The notes under the pieces are model-generated. The model saw only the letters and a list, made by a program, of their open reading frames with translations. It was not told the origin of the DNA and ran no database searches. Shown here one piece after another: positions 41,771 through 52,962 of a DNA stretch of 64,000 bases. This stretch comes from Exophiala sp. HKRS030. Lineage: Eukaryota > Ascomycota > Eurotiomycetes > Chaetothyriales > Herpotrichiellaceae. A program made the position numbers and the translations under genes. The stretch's first letter is position 1; the number at the start of each line of letters is the position of its first letter. The DNA lies in NCBI GenBank assembly GCA_023897205.1, contig JAHWDD010000005.1, forward strand, positions 1-64,000, written 5' to 3'.

Positions 41771-44299
41771 ATGCCTACGGCACCCAAAGTCATAAAGCAG
41801 AGCAAAGGTGTTCAAGCTGATCCATCCAGATATGGCCGCCCTTATTCGCACCCAGACAGTCTCACGGCTCAATTGTCCAACCCTCTTGAGTTTGCCCGTC
41901 AAGTTATAGACACCATCAAACTCATTCAGACATCCGACTCCAAAGAGGCCGTTCCAATTGTTGGACCCCAAGTGGAGTCCAAGTCCCAAGCCTCTGAACC
42001 AATAGCCCGAGCATCGAAGTTGGAAGTCAAGGAGGTGCATGAAGTGTGAGTTCCTTTGAGTCTCAACGTTCGGCTGCACTTACCGACTATGCATAGCTGG
42101 GATTCCAAGGCGTATCAATATAAAGTTGTGGAATCGCTTCCGACCTCCGAAGTGACTGAATTGGACGCATACATATTTGTTGTTCGCACTCGCATTGGCA
42201 GGTGCTCTGGCCGTTGCACAGGAAAATGAACTGACATTCAAAATAGACAGGACAAGCCTGAAGTCCACTGCTTATGTCGACATTAAGTCAGAAGGCTTGC
42301 GGGACATTCTGAGGATCATACTCAAGGATATCAAGTGGCTCAGTCTCGGCGAAGACAAACCTGCTGTTAGTCCCATTATGCATGCCCCCCTAGGCTTTTC
42401 GCAGTTAATAGGCGCCCTAGGTTGAGCAAAATCTGCTATATCATCGCCTTCCAGAACTCGAAGCGTATCGAGCTGATGCCGCCGACGGCTCTGTCATTGA
42501 TCGCAAAGATTTCGAAGCTCTTGGCCTGTTGATTCACACTGTGAAAACTAGTTACAGGCCGACCACTGACCGTCTCATCCCACTCCTCGAAGAGGGTAAA
42601 ATCACATACGACTTGCTCTGGGCATTATTCAAGCCAAATGATCATGTCATTTCGATCTGCCCTGGAAGCGGTAAGCCGAAATGTCTCAAATACGACATTG
42701 GTGAAGAGAAAAAGACAGATCAAGGTGTGGAATACTTTGAGCTACAAGGCCAGTATCTCGATTTCGACGGTAAAGTGTTTGGTGCAGTCACTGAGAAGCT
42801 TGCCATCGAGAAATTCCGCGGAGCCAGACAGGTCAACACTTTGAAAGCTTTCCCCTTAAAATTCCATCCAGCTGCTAAGAAGATCAAGACACGTCTTGCT
42901 GCGTATGGACAGAAATTTGTCAATCTGATGGGATCTCACCACCAGTACTATGACGGACATGCCTTCTTCCAACGGAAGGAAGGACTGATCCGAGTAACTG
43001 TCAGCTCCAGGATCATGATTGATGCAGAGCAATTCCGAAAGAACATCCCCAGTTATCCGAGATTCTACACCAAAAAGTCAGACGGTCTCGTTGTTGACGT
43101 CGCTTTTGGGTTGACTTCTTCAACTGAACAGTCAGATTCTGCGAGAGTGAGGAGTAATGGTATGGATCTAGGCGAGCTGGGGGAAGGTGACCTGCTCATT
43201 TGCTCTCCAACGGTGATGGGATTTAGCCTCGGAGATAAATTCTGGGGTGAGTGCATCACAAAGCCGTTTCCCGTATATGACTTGATGTGATATGTTTTGT
43301 GCAGGCGAATATGCCGTGGAAGATATTCAACCCATTGAGTGGTCTCCCTTGCCTTTTGCCTCTCTGGAAATTCCTATTGGGAAGAAAGAGGTTATCATGG
43401 CCATCACCCAGCACCGCCTGGGTCAAGCGAGTATGGACCGTCGATCTGGCCGCCCTACCAAGGTATTTGACGACGTTGTTGAAGGAAAGGGACGTGGGAT
43501 CAATATACTTCTGCAGTGAGGGTTTCGTTGCTTTAGTCCTCCCCAGCGCTAACTAGGGGTAGTGGTTCCCCCGGGGTTGGAAAAACATTTACTGCAGAGG
43601 CGATTTCTGAGCACTTCCACCGGCCATTGTACTCGGTATGCAATATTAGTGAATGCGAGGTCTTGCAGATGCTAACTTCCTAGATTTCGGCCGGGGAATT
43701 AAGTTCCGATGCAGCAGAACTGGAAGGACAGCTTAATCGCATCTTTCAGATTGCAAGCACATGGAACGCACTCCTCTTGCTGGATGAAGCCGATGTATTT
43801 CTGGAACAGCGTTCCCATCTAAGTCTGGATCGGAATCGCCTCGTGGCGGTCTTCCTCCGCAAACTGGAGTATTTTGACGGAATCTTATTCCTGACCACTA
43901 ACTTGGTGAATCAGTTTGATGCTGCCATTCTCAATCGGATTCATCTAGTGATGAAATATGAGGATCTCGACCGAGGCGCCCGAAAGTCGATCATCACCCG
44001 CTTCGTGGGGAGTGCCAATGAGAGCCGAGGGCCGTCTGACGTCTGCAAGGAATTTATCGACCGCTTTGCTAACGTCAAGCTGAACGGTCGGCAGGTGAGT
44101 AGACCATGTGTGCGACGATGGTTCTGAACTCATGAATGGTGCGTTCAAGATTAAGAATACTATGGCCATCGCCGATGCTCTAGCCAACACAAAAAGGAGT
44201 GTTCTGTCGTCCGCACATATCTCTCAAGCTCTTGCAGCAAACAACCATTTTATTCCTGAGTCGATTAGTACATCCGGCGACGATTCTCTGTATGATTGA
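41771..44299 (+). CDS. fungal AAA+ ATPase with DUF7025-like N-terminal region
   Basis: Eight exons: 41771-42045, 42097-42201, 42251-42365, 42421-43246, 43305-43515, 43563-43635, 43684-44094 and 44150-44299. All introns are 47-58 bp GT-AG and every join keeps frame, giving 721 residues. The N-terminal half holds YVDIKSEGLRDILRIILKDI and NLLYHRLPELEAYR, as in the fungal DUF7025/AAA family. The ATPase core has LLHGSPGVGKT (Walker A, restored by splicing), LLLLDEADVF (Walker B), ILFLTTNLVNQFD (sensor 1) and an Arg before IHLVMKY (arginine finger region). A helical lid follows. These proteins are common in filamentous fungi and their substrates are unknown. No lesion seen; the best-preserved accessory gene in the island. 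Confidence 0.88.
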
Positions 44300-44855
44300 T
44301 ATCTGGATCTACCCTTCTCTTAATGAGGTGTGCGAGGTTCTGTGCAAGTTCCTCCTAGCAGGGCATTTTCATAGTAGCCAAATGGGCTCGTCAAGTATAA
44401 TTTGGTGGTGGTAGTTGGCTTGTCCGATTAAGACCGTGGTACATAACACTCCTTAGACTGCAATGAATTCTGATCAAATAAATAAGATTGCATTACCTTT
44501 GGATGAAAAGGTGCGGGTGGTGACATATCTGTTCCAATCCATGCCACTGACAACATTTATCCCATGTCTGCATTATTTCCGATCCTGTCTGTTGGTCTTG
44601 TGTCATTCATGTTGTCTTTACTCCTGCTCTTTACGTGTCGTGGTTATATCAATCTTTTGCAGCTATCATCAAGGCTTCGCCGTGTTTGCCACCTGTGGAG
44701 TCGGTTTGGGAAACCTTATATCAGGGTCAGGGAAGATCGGATGTGGAAGTGGAGGGAAAAGTGTGGGATTGAGGTCGCATCACAACTGAAAACTTGACAG
44801 ATATAACAACATACTGCGAAACGCGGTGATGAAATGAGCAATTAAACGTGATATA
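44300..44855. other. intergenic, no gene seen
   Basis: Spacer between the AAA ATPase and the DNA transposon. Open frames near 44463-44797 are Cys/Leu-rich and unconvincing. Confidence 0.4.
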
Positions 44856-44898
44856 ACGTAGATGATAAGCGAGTGAAACAGACAAGCGAGTGAAACAC
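44856..44898 (+). repeat. left terminal inverted repeat
   Basis: 43 bp beginning acgtagatgat, identical in inverse to 46675-46717. It contains two copies of aagcgagtgaaaca separated by three bases, likely transposase-binding sites. Confidence 0.95.
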
Positions 44899-44954
44899 TC
44901 CACCTAAAATTATGCACCTCTTACCTTCCACCGCGTTTTTCTCCATCACCAAGG

Positions 44955-46610
44955 ATGACAACTACTTCTACTGATCGTCAATTAAACCTCGCAATCCAAG
45001 CTATCCAATGCGACCCAAAAATTAGTATACGGTCAGCTGCACGCTTATACTCGGTCAGCCACGTCACGCTCAGTCGACGGCTTCAAGGGACCATGTCTCG
45101 ACGCGATAAGGCTCCCAATTCACGGAACCTAACGGTCCTGGAAGAATCAACGATTGTTAAGTACATCCTCGACCTTGACGCGCGATCTTTCCCTCCCCGG
45201 TTGTATAAGGTGGAAGATATGGCTAATCGACTGCTCGCGGAGCGCGACGCGCCGAAGGTCGGGAAGCGCTGGGCTGTAAACTTTGTCAAGCGACAACTAG
45301 AGCTCCAGACGCGTTTCTTTCATCAGTACGACTATAAGAGAGCTCAATGCGAAGATCCAGAGGTGATTCATGGTTGGTTTTCGCTCGTAAAGAACATAAT
45401 CACCAAGTATGGTATTGTGGACTCAGATATTTTCAACTTTGATAAGACCGGGTTTATGATGGGCATTATCTCAACAGGCATGGTCGTAACAAGCGCCGAA
45501 CGACTTTCTAACACGAAATTGGTCCAGCCTGGTAATCGGGAATGAGTTATAGTTATTCAAGGTGTCAATATATAGGGCTAGACCGTCCCTCCGTACATCA
45601 TCGTTTCCGGTAAATACTATCTCTCAACTTGGTACCAAAACAGCACTCTTCCTTATAACTGAGTAATCGCTACATCCCCTAACGGCTAGACCACTAATGA
45701 GAGAGGCCTAGAATGGATTCAGCACTTTAAGAAGTACACTCAGCCTCAAACCTTAGGTCGATATCGTCTTCTTATCCTCGATAGCCATGGAAGTCACCAT
45801 TCGACCGACTTTGAGCTCTACTGCAAGGATCATAATATTATTACTCTCTGTATACCTCCCCATTTATCTCATATACTTCAGCCTCTAGATGTTGGGTGTT
45901 TTGGCCCACTGAAATAGGCGTATGGTCGTCAAATTAAGAAGAGGATAAGAGCCGGTACCACCCACATTACCAAGGATGACTTCTTTCTAGCGTTTTTAGC
46001 GGTATTCCAGGGCTCTATGACAGAAAGCAATATTCAAGGAGGCTTTCGAGGTATAGGACTTTATCCCTAGGATCCTAAAAGTGTTATTGCTCAGTTAGAT
46101 GTAAAGCTACGAACGCCAACACCTGAGATGGGTGGTCCTGAGACCACCCAACCTTAGGTCTCTAAAACACCCAATAATTTAGTTGAGGCTAGTTCACAGT
46201 CTGAATTTATTAAGAATCGAGTCTCAGACCATCAAGGAAGCTCTCCGACACCGATTCTTGAGGCCATTGACCAGTTTACGAAGGGTACGACAGGAATTAT
46301 ACACTAGATCGCCCTTTTAAAGTCGGAGATCACTACACTTCGAGAGGAGAATGCACTGCTTAGCCGCCGGCGCCGCGCTAAAAGGACACGTCTCCGCGAG
46401 GGAGGAAGTATAACACTAGCTGAGGGATAAGATCTACAGGCTCAGAATGAGGTGGAAGTGCAGATAAAGTAGGAAACGCAGCGAAGTAGTGGTTGAAAGC
46501 CGAGGACGGAAACGCGGCCGCGAGTCTGTAGCGTCTGTGGTAAGTCGGGACACAATGCAAGAACCTGTCAAGTAGTTATGTCTTCATCTGAGGAAGAGGA
46601 TTCCGAGTAG
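44955..46610 (+). pseudogene. pogo-like transposase, decayed
   Basis: From ATG 44955 an intact N-terminal half of 196 codons gives a Psq-type HTH (SIRSAARLYSVSHVTLSRRL), a CENP-B HTH (VGKRWAVNFVKRQLEL) and the first catalytic block IFNFDKTGFMMG (first D). After a TGA at 45543 the rest is readable only through several stops: LLILDSHGSHHSTDFELYC (second D) and HLSHILQPLDVGCFGPLK followed by TAG where Gln is expected, then a C-terminal CCHC knuckle CSVCGKSGHNARTC near 46530-46570 and an acidic tail. Several stops are TAG at expected CAG codons, as produced by C-to-T change in CpA context. Confidence 0.88.
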
Positions 46611-46674
46611 TTTTAATTGATTGAGGGTGTTGTGGTTGAGTAAGGTTGCTAAATGTGGTGCTGACTCGGAAAAG

Positions 46675-46717
46675 GTGTTTCACTCGCTTGTCTGTTTCAC
46701 TCGCTTATCATCTACGT
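46675..46717 (-). repeat. right terminal inverted repeat
   Basis: Exact reverse complement of 44856-44898 over all 43 bp, followed by the TA target duplication. Confidence 0.95.
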
Positions 46718-46719
46718 TA

Positions 46720-47107
46720 TCCCACAAATGAAAAGTATTTAGGGATCTATTTTTGGATGCGGCAAGCTTTCGTATCTCGTATAATCCGTATAACGCGGAC
46801 GTATTAAACGGGGAATCTCGGGAGATCTATCAGCTAGATCTATCGGTATGATAGATGTATATTGCCAAAAAGATTCACAGCCAATGAGGGATTTGTCTTT
46901 ATACTTCGTACAAATGCCCCAAGTCATGCCTCTTGCCCAAAGCTGGTTTGTGATTTTCTGGAGTCTTGCACTTCAAGGATATCTAGGCCATTCATAAACT
47001 GCAACATGTCAATGTCCCCTTTCTGCGGGTCTCAACGGTTCCTGGAAAGATTTCCCTCTGGCAGGAGTTGTACCGTAAACTGGTTTGTCGGATGAAAGGT
47101 TCATCAC
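46720..47107. other. intergenic, no gene seen
   Basis: AT-rich flank between the transposon and the 3' end of the next minus-strand gene. Nothing recognisable. Confidence 0.5.
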
Positions 47108-48389
47108 TTAAATGAGATTGAGATCCACGGAACGGACACCCACGTCAAGAAAGAGATCTTCGTCCACTTGGCGAGAGTGATAGGTATGATTCTGGGATGT
47201 GAATGCGGATGCGGCTGTCTGAATCCTTGCCTTCTTGCGAGACTGATCAGGATTCTGGTGGCCGTCTGTCGGCATGTGCTTCTTCCGTGCTCTCAGAGTA
47301 GACAGACGTTCCTGTCGTGCCAGATCTTGCGAGACCTTTTTATCGTACCCTTGAAAGTGACGGTCGAGTTCAGAATCAGACGCTCCACCTTCTTGAGGAT
47401 ACATCCAGCATAGCACCAGGTATTGAGGCCGTTTCGCGTCTAATCGTTTGTCCACAACTCTCACAACCGAGGGATGCACTGGGCACCGCCTCTCCTCGGC
47501 CGCCGACGGCGTTTCAGGAATTTCAAAAGAACCCGTATTGCATGTAGAAGGTTGCGAAGCCAAATCAAATGCAGATCTTCCCGCGGTAATGCCCTCGGTT
47601 TTTGGACGGGTTGCGGAAGGTGCCACGCTGCGGACCACGCTGCGGACCTCGCTGGCTACGTCGCTGTCTTCGTCGAGAAGGGCTACCGGATGCTGCATTG
47701 TCGCCACAACAACATTACTGTCGGTTTCAAAATCACTCTCTGCCTCGGTGACTAATCCAGTAGCGTCCGAGCTCTGTGGACCTGATGGTCTGCCTGATGT
47801 TTGCAAGGGCCCGTTTTGAAACGCTGACCACCATGGTATTTTTTTGAACGGCGTCTTCCTAGGTGTGCGGGCTACGGAAGAAGTTGTACCTGCCATGCGT
47901 GTTGTAGAAGAGTTTAATGGCTGTGTAGGGGATGCAGGTGGTGGCAGAGCGATCGCAGAAGATAGAGGTGGCGTCGCTGGCGTGTGATCAACGGTTACCT
48001 CTGAGGCTGGAGACGGGGGGGCTGAATAGCTTGGGTCCTGTAAGAGTCAGAACCTCCGGGCATTTTTGGGTTGGCAGCACCTACCATGCTGTCCTCCGCT
48101 GTGAGGTCGATAACTTCAGGATTTCGTTTCCGCCTTCCTTCCAAGATGTCAAGGAGTGATGGAAGGTCGTCCTCGTCTGTCAAACTGTCGGCATCGCTGT
48201 GGTTCTGGTTGGATTCAGTGTCTAATCCAGGAATGAGCCGGGGTTATCCAAAAGGGGGGCTACAAGCACGCCGTCAATGGCGCTCGCACTGGAAGCCTCA
48301 CAAATCTCAGGAGTTTCAACCACGAGAGAGCTGGAACCAGACCCGACGGTAGGTGGCATTGAGTCGTCCGCGTACACGGTTTCCGACAT
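47108..48389 (-). CDS. nuclear-type protein with SUMO-interacting motif; one-base gap
   Basis: Exons 48389-48085 and 48037-47108, with a 47-bp intron (GTAGGT donor, CTTACAG acceptor). The first exon begins MSETVYADDSMPPTVGSGSS and reads to VAPLLDNP. There the frame breaks, and the continuation, LIPGLDTESNQNHSDADSLT, lies one frame over. Adding one base to the GGGG run at 48240-48243 (CCCC in the gene) restores frame through the whole exon. PEVIDLTAED is a textbook SUMO-interacting motif. The second exon is disordered and acidic, then has a compact block (CPVHPSVVRVVDKRLDAKRP, QYLVLCWMYPQEGG) and a basic tail. Family not recognised. The defect may be a real frameshift or a sequencing error. 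Confidence 0.7.
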
Positions 48390-48615
48390 GCTTCTTGGGT
48401 CAAAATGTTTTTCAGGACAGCACGAATCGTGGGTGAAATTGACACTTCACAGTGCGCGCAAAGTTAACCCAATGCGATGGTCCAAACAAGGAAGGCCGAG
48501 GTTCAACCGCTTTGAGATGGAAGAGAGACAAGCAGAAGGTTTTGGTTGAGAAGGAGCCGGGAGACTCGACCCTTAAATACCCTTTACCATCGCCCTAACA
48601 CTGCCCATGTCGCCC

Positions 48616-48619
<4 letters not shown>

Positions 48620-48649
<30 letters not shown>
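48620..48649. repeat. (CT)15 microsatellite
   Basis: About fifteen uninterrupted CT dinucleotides, about 230 bp upstream of the start of the minus-strand gene at 48389 and possibly part of its promoter. Confidence 0.95.
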
Positions 48650-48652
<3 letters not shown>

Positions 48653-50904
48653 ATGGGCTGCGGTGCGTCCAATGCCGCCCAAACTCGGCATCCGTAAATC
48701 CTGTTATTCTGTTCTCCCTTGTTTCGACTTGCTCGTGTGGTCAGATGGTTCAACCCTTCCGGAACCAGCTTAGGCGATGATGATCCGGGTCGCCGCATGT
48801 CGCTGCATGTCGCTGGGTTCCTGGATCAAGCAGCAAATGAGTACATGCTCCCTCTCTTTCTCTTGTGGTCGCTCCCCCGACTCTAACGTGAGCCTCCCTT
48901 CTCTATCGAGTGTGCGCTGATATGTCCATTCCCCTGCCTTTCCGCAGCCGTATTCTCTCGACCATCTACCCCGCCAACTTGGAAGTGCACACTTTCAAAT
49001 TCCATTAGAAAGCAGCTTGAGACCACATCGGCGAGTCCGCACGTATCACTATCCCACAAACCCCTCATCGGCATTGCGTCCGCATCCCCACCTCATTTCA
49101 TGAAGGAGACAATCCACTCTGCTCAGAATGTGGCCTGCTCCCCCCACCAGCTGTACATCCGTCGACCACTGAACCCTCGTCTCAGCTGACGTATCGCACA
49201 CCCCCCAAAGCCACATGCCGCACTACAAACCGCCGGCGAGGCAGAATTCGAGCTTGGCGGCGTGAGTCACAGCCAACGTCGCCAGGATGCCAGGTCACTG
49301 CTCGGAGCTTATGCGAGGCGACAGGCCGCGGCCGTCGATGAGTCGTGCTGATGGCCAGCCCCCTGTCTCATCCGTATGAAGATCATTTTGCGAGGGATTT
49401 CTGCCATTGGATTGCATCGAAGATCAGGCGGTTTCTCTCGACCCACGGCAGGGTGTTGTGGGGGCCGCGGCCATGCAGCCTGTCGAAACTGTGCTCGGTG
49501 TTCAATGCCCCGTCGAGGACTCGGGCTAGATCATGGGCGAGAAACGTCACATCCTTCACGAGAACCGGAAGCCCCACCCCGCCAGATCCAGGTCACCTCA
49601 ACCGCAGACTGCTCGCGGAAATCAGGGAGTGTGATACCATGGAGCCGCTATGCTGTGACTGTGCTTGGAGTTGAGTGTGGTGTTTGGCTGCGGCTCGACG
49701 CAAGCTCCATGACATTGACATCATAGTCACGACCACGGCCGCCAGTACATCAATGATGGCCGGCGCAGACAAACTGGAGGGCGCATGCGAGACGCAACGG
49801 AAGGCGAAGGTGGTAGGTAGAGGACGTGCCGGTGTAGGGGTTCGTTCGTGGGAAGGTGATCGGTGGGGCTGCGTCGGGGTTGGTCTACTCTCCCCACCGA
49901 GTGGTAATTGCACGAGCGCCAGCTTTATTGAAAAGTCGACTGAAGCTGAGAATGGAAGGGCGACAGCATTGGGAAACATTGGGAGAAGTCAGAGCTGGTG
50001 AAAGCGGCATGGGGGTTCGTCAATATATCTGCGACCGCAGCCCGGCAGAATTGGCCGCCTAGGTAGAAGCGGGAGGCGGTGAGGTCGTGACCCAGCGGCG
50101 CCTTACCTGCCGGGGCCAAGCGTCGAGCCTGAAGCCAGGTTTAGATGTGCGAGAGCAGCGCCGCCGCTTTTGGCCAACCTCACCCGTTCATTGGATGGAT
50201 GCAGGACCACGACGGCTTCCCCAGTGGACCAATCATGGCCTTCTGAAGGGTGGGCTGATAGGGTGAGCGGATTCGGGCGTCGCGCCATCGACGCCAAGGC
50301 GCCGGGGTGTTTGGCCCCCGCGAGGGTGAGTCACCGGTGCCGTCTCACCCGGCTCGCGCGAGCCGGGGGTGAGCGCAGGGCGGCGTCACCCGCGCCCCGA
50401 AGGAGGGTGAGCGGGCTGTCGAATTCCCTCGTGGTGGCGGTAATGGTAATTGATCTTTGGCTCATCTAATTACGACTCTATTTGGGTCAAAAACGCGATC
50501 CAGAAAGTCTTTGCCATCGTTGTTCTTAGTCAACGTCGCATGCATAGACCTAGTTCGAGTGCCTACGGTTGATATATCAATATGAGGTGTGGACCTGTGT
50601 AGCGTTGATTCGTTCTAGTCTTTGGTTGGTGCCGTACGCGGAGAAAGTCGCGGTAACCACATTTTTTACACGGTAAATATATTTCTCGCGCTGTCACTTG
50701 CTCGGTCCTGTCCGTTCTTACGGAACAATACCGAGCAGAGCCATCGTCTATACTTTTCACGTTGATGTAATATAAAATGACGAAGAGAACGAAACTGAGA
50801 ACATCTCAAGCCAGTCGTCTCCTCGTAGGAAAACACCCCACCGGTTCCTAAGAGCCTTCGCACAGCCTGATCTGTTTCTTTGACACCACGGGGCACCTTT
50901 CAAA
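48650..50904. other. 2.3-kb GC-rich intergenic region
   Basis: Upstream region shared by the SIM-protein gene and the dehydrogenase at 50905. Many open frames overlap on both strands because of high GC content; none has recognisable content or splice structure. It holds an inverted-repeat array at 50324-50410. Confidence 0.45.
50324..50410. promoter_or_regulatory. alternating GGGTGA/TCACCC array with 20-bp palindrome
   Basis: The hexamer GGGTGA occurs five times in strictly alternating orientation, at 50324, 50345 (inverted), 50367, 50386 (inverted) and 50405, with centres 19-22 bp apart, about two helical turns. Between the second and third copies lies a perfect palindrome, cccggctcgcgcgagccggg (50348-50367). 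It sits about 500 bp before the dehydrogenase gene. Confidence 0.55.
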
Positions 50905-51975
50905 ATGTCTACCTCACAGCAAGTGCACCAGGTCCAACCAAACGACCTCCAAAGGTTTGTCGAATCCATCCTCACGGCTAACGGGGTATCGTCCGAACAT
51001 GCCGAAATCATCGCCAGCGGCCTCGTGCAAGCGGACCTACGGGGCGTCGACACCCACGGAGCCAACCGCATCCCGTCGTACATGGAGCGCATCCGACGCA
51101 AGATCCTCGACCCGACCGCCGTGCCCGAGGTGACCGAAGCCACCCCGGTCGTCGCCTCCGTGGACGGCAAGAACGCATTCGGTTTCGTGGCGGCCGACGT
51201 GGCCATCACCCGCGCCATCAGCATGGCCCGCCAGTTCGGCATCGGGATGGTGTCGGTGAAGCACTCCAACCACTACGGCATGGCGGCGTGGGTCGTCCAG
51301 CGGGCCGTCGACGCCGACATGATGTCGCTGGTGTTCACCAACTCGTCGCCCGCGCTGCCGGTCTGGGGGGGCCGGAGCAAGTCCATGGGGGTGTCGCCGC
51401 TGGCGTGCGGCGCCCCCGGCGGCGGTCCCGCCGGGCGCCCGTTCATCCTGGACATGGCGCCCTCGGTCGCGGCGCGCGGCAAGGTCTACAAGGCCCTGCG
51501 GCGAGGGGAGAAGATCCCCACGGACTGGGCGCTGGACGGGGACGGGGCGCCGACCGACGACCCCGCCCGCGCGCTCGAGGGCGTCATGCTGCCCATGGGC
51601 GGGCCCAAGGGGTCGGGCCTGGCCATCATGATGGACGTCTTCTCCGGGGTGCTCTCGGGTTCCGCGTTCGCCGGCGACGTCGGCGGGCCCTACGATTTCA
51701 CAAAGACCGCCGACGTGGGCCACTTCATCGTGGCCATCAAGCCGGACCTGTTCATGTCCCTGGACGAGTTCAAGGAGCGCATGCAGTGCCTGTACGACCG
51801 CGTCGTCGGGAGCGAGAAGATGGCGGGCGTCGACCGCATCTACTTCCCCGGCGAGATCGAATTGCTGAACAAGGAGAAGCGAGAGCGAGAGGGCATACCC
51901 TTCACCGAAGCCGAGATTGCGAACTTGAACAAGGAGGCGGAAATGGTGGGAGTGGAAAAGCTCAGGTATGCGTAG
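50905..51975 (+). CDS. malate/L-lactate dehydrogenase family (Ldh2) oxidoreductase
   Basis: Single exon of 356 codons from ATG. Conserved Ldh2 features: RGVDTHGANRIPSYM near residue 47, then MVSVKHSNHYGMAAW with the catalytic His, VFTNSSPALPVWGG, PFILDMAPSVAARGKVYKA and MGGPKGSGLAIMMDVFSGVL. These NAD(P)H-dependent enzymes reduce or oxidise 2-oxo/2-hydroxy acids (malate, lactate, ureidoglycolate, cyclic imines); the substrate cannot be chosen from sequence. Length is normal and no lesion is seen. The gene is very GC-rich at third positions, which creates a 334-codon antisense open frame with no coding character. Confidence 0.9.
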   Translation: MSTSQQVHQVQPNDLQRFVESILTANGVSSEHAEIIASGLVQADLRGVDTHGANRIPSYMERIRRKILDPTAVPEVTEATPVVASVDGKNAFGFVAADVAITRAISMARQFGIGMVSVKHSNHYGMAAWVVQRAVDADMMSLVFTNSSPALPVWGGRSKSMGVSPLACGAPGGGPAGRPFILDMAPSVAARGKVYKALRRGEKIPTDWALDGDGAPTDDPARALEGVMLPMGGPKGSGLAIMMDVFSGVLSGSAFAGDVGGPYDFTKTADVGHFIVAIKPDLFMSLDEFKERMQCLYDRVVGSEKMAGVDRIYFPGEIELLNKEKREREGIPFTEAEIANLNKEAEMVGVEKLRYA

Positions 51976-52151
51976 GTCTGGGAAATGTACCGGAGCGTTC
52001 TCAATGTACGTGGGGCGAGAAGGAAGGAATTTATGGACCAAAGATTGTCTAATTGTTGTTCTTGGATATGTATTTCATGTTAGGAGCGTGAACTGGAATG
52101 ATTACACTCCGCTTATCCCAAATCCCATCTCATCCCCTGCTTGCTGGTCGC

Positions 52152-52962
52152 TCAGATCGGCTTCGCGTCAACATGGAAGACGACGACATTCTTCAAATCC
52201 TTTGCTCCCCTCAGATAGTGGATGTTGTCCTTGAAGGCCTGGGTCTCTCTGTAGCTCAAGTGAGCTTGCACACTTTCCCAGCCAACAAGGGCCACATAGC
52301 CCAAACAGGGTTCCGAGGTTTTAGGGTCGACGACTTCTTCCTCGATGAAGCCACCCACTGATGTCTTGTACCCTTGGGACGTCTTGGAAACGGCTTCTCC
52401 AAAGGCGCGCATTCCTTCGTCAAAGGTCTTTCGGTCCTCGGCGGAGTAGTCCTTGGGAAAGTACGCCATGATGAACTCCGTCACCTGGGGTGTGCTTCCC
52501 ACAAGCGCGGCCGTCGGTGGGTGTGGCTCGATACCGACGTGGTACATGGTCATGGAACCTTTCAGAATCCCTGCAACCTTGTCCATGAATGGCTTATAAG
52601 TTCTGCCGGGGTTTTACAGTAGTTATTAGCTTTGTGCTTTTTTGCCTTTTTTTTGCTTTTTGGCTGCATGCAACTTGCGAGTGCTTGAGCATAACTAATG
52701 GGTGAGAAAATGGTACACCATGGTAAATTACTCACTCTGAAGCAATGAATTTCTTGTGATGGTCCACACTGTCCCAGTCGATAAAGAGGGTCATAATCGC
52801 AGGGTTTTCCACTTGTTGACCCCAGAGAAGTCGCTGGCAGCCATCCTGAGCCACGATGGTCATGAGGAGTTCTTTGAACGTCTTGCCCAGTTCGCTATCG
52901 TAGTCGTCGGGTATCTTTTCGTCTGACATGGGAGCAAGAACAACCTCAGTGACCGGCGCCAT
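52152..52962 (-). CDS. dimeric alpha/beta-barrel (ABM-like) protein
   Basis: Exons 52962-52736 and 52602-52152, with a 133-bp intron (GTGAGT...CGGCAG), giving 225 residues. Start MAPVTEVVLAPMSDEKIPDD. Two ferredoxin-like repeats are visible: the first with LWGQQVENPAIMTLFIDWDS and VDHHKKFIAS, the second with CLGYVALVGWESVQAHLSYR and KNVVVFHVDAKPI. This is the pattern of antibiotic-biosynthesis-monooxygenase-type barrels common in fungi. It converges on the dehydrogenase gene with about 175 bp between stops, perhaps a small catabolic pair. Enzymatic activity is not certain. Confidence 0.72.

Larger units (their letters stand above)
44856..46717 (+). mobile_element. pogo/Fot1-type DNA transposon
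   Basis: 1862-bp element bounded by perfect 43-bp terminal inverted repeats and flanked on both sides by TA (44854-44855 and 46718-46719), the target duplication of Tc1/mari­ner-superfamily elements. The single gene inside encodes a CENP-B-type HTH and DDE transposase and is decayed. Perfect ends with a dead gene suggest either recent insertion by a transposase supplied in trans or selective mutation of the body. Confidence 0.93.

Noticed and set aside
51037..52041. 334-codon minus-strand open frame opposite the Ldh2 gene
   Set aside because: Arg/His/Gly-rich composition from GC-rich third positions of the real gene; no start context or family match.
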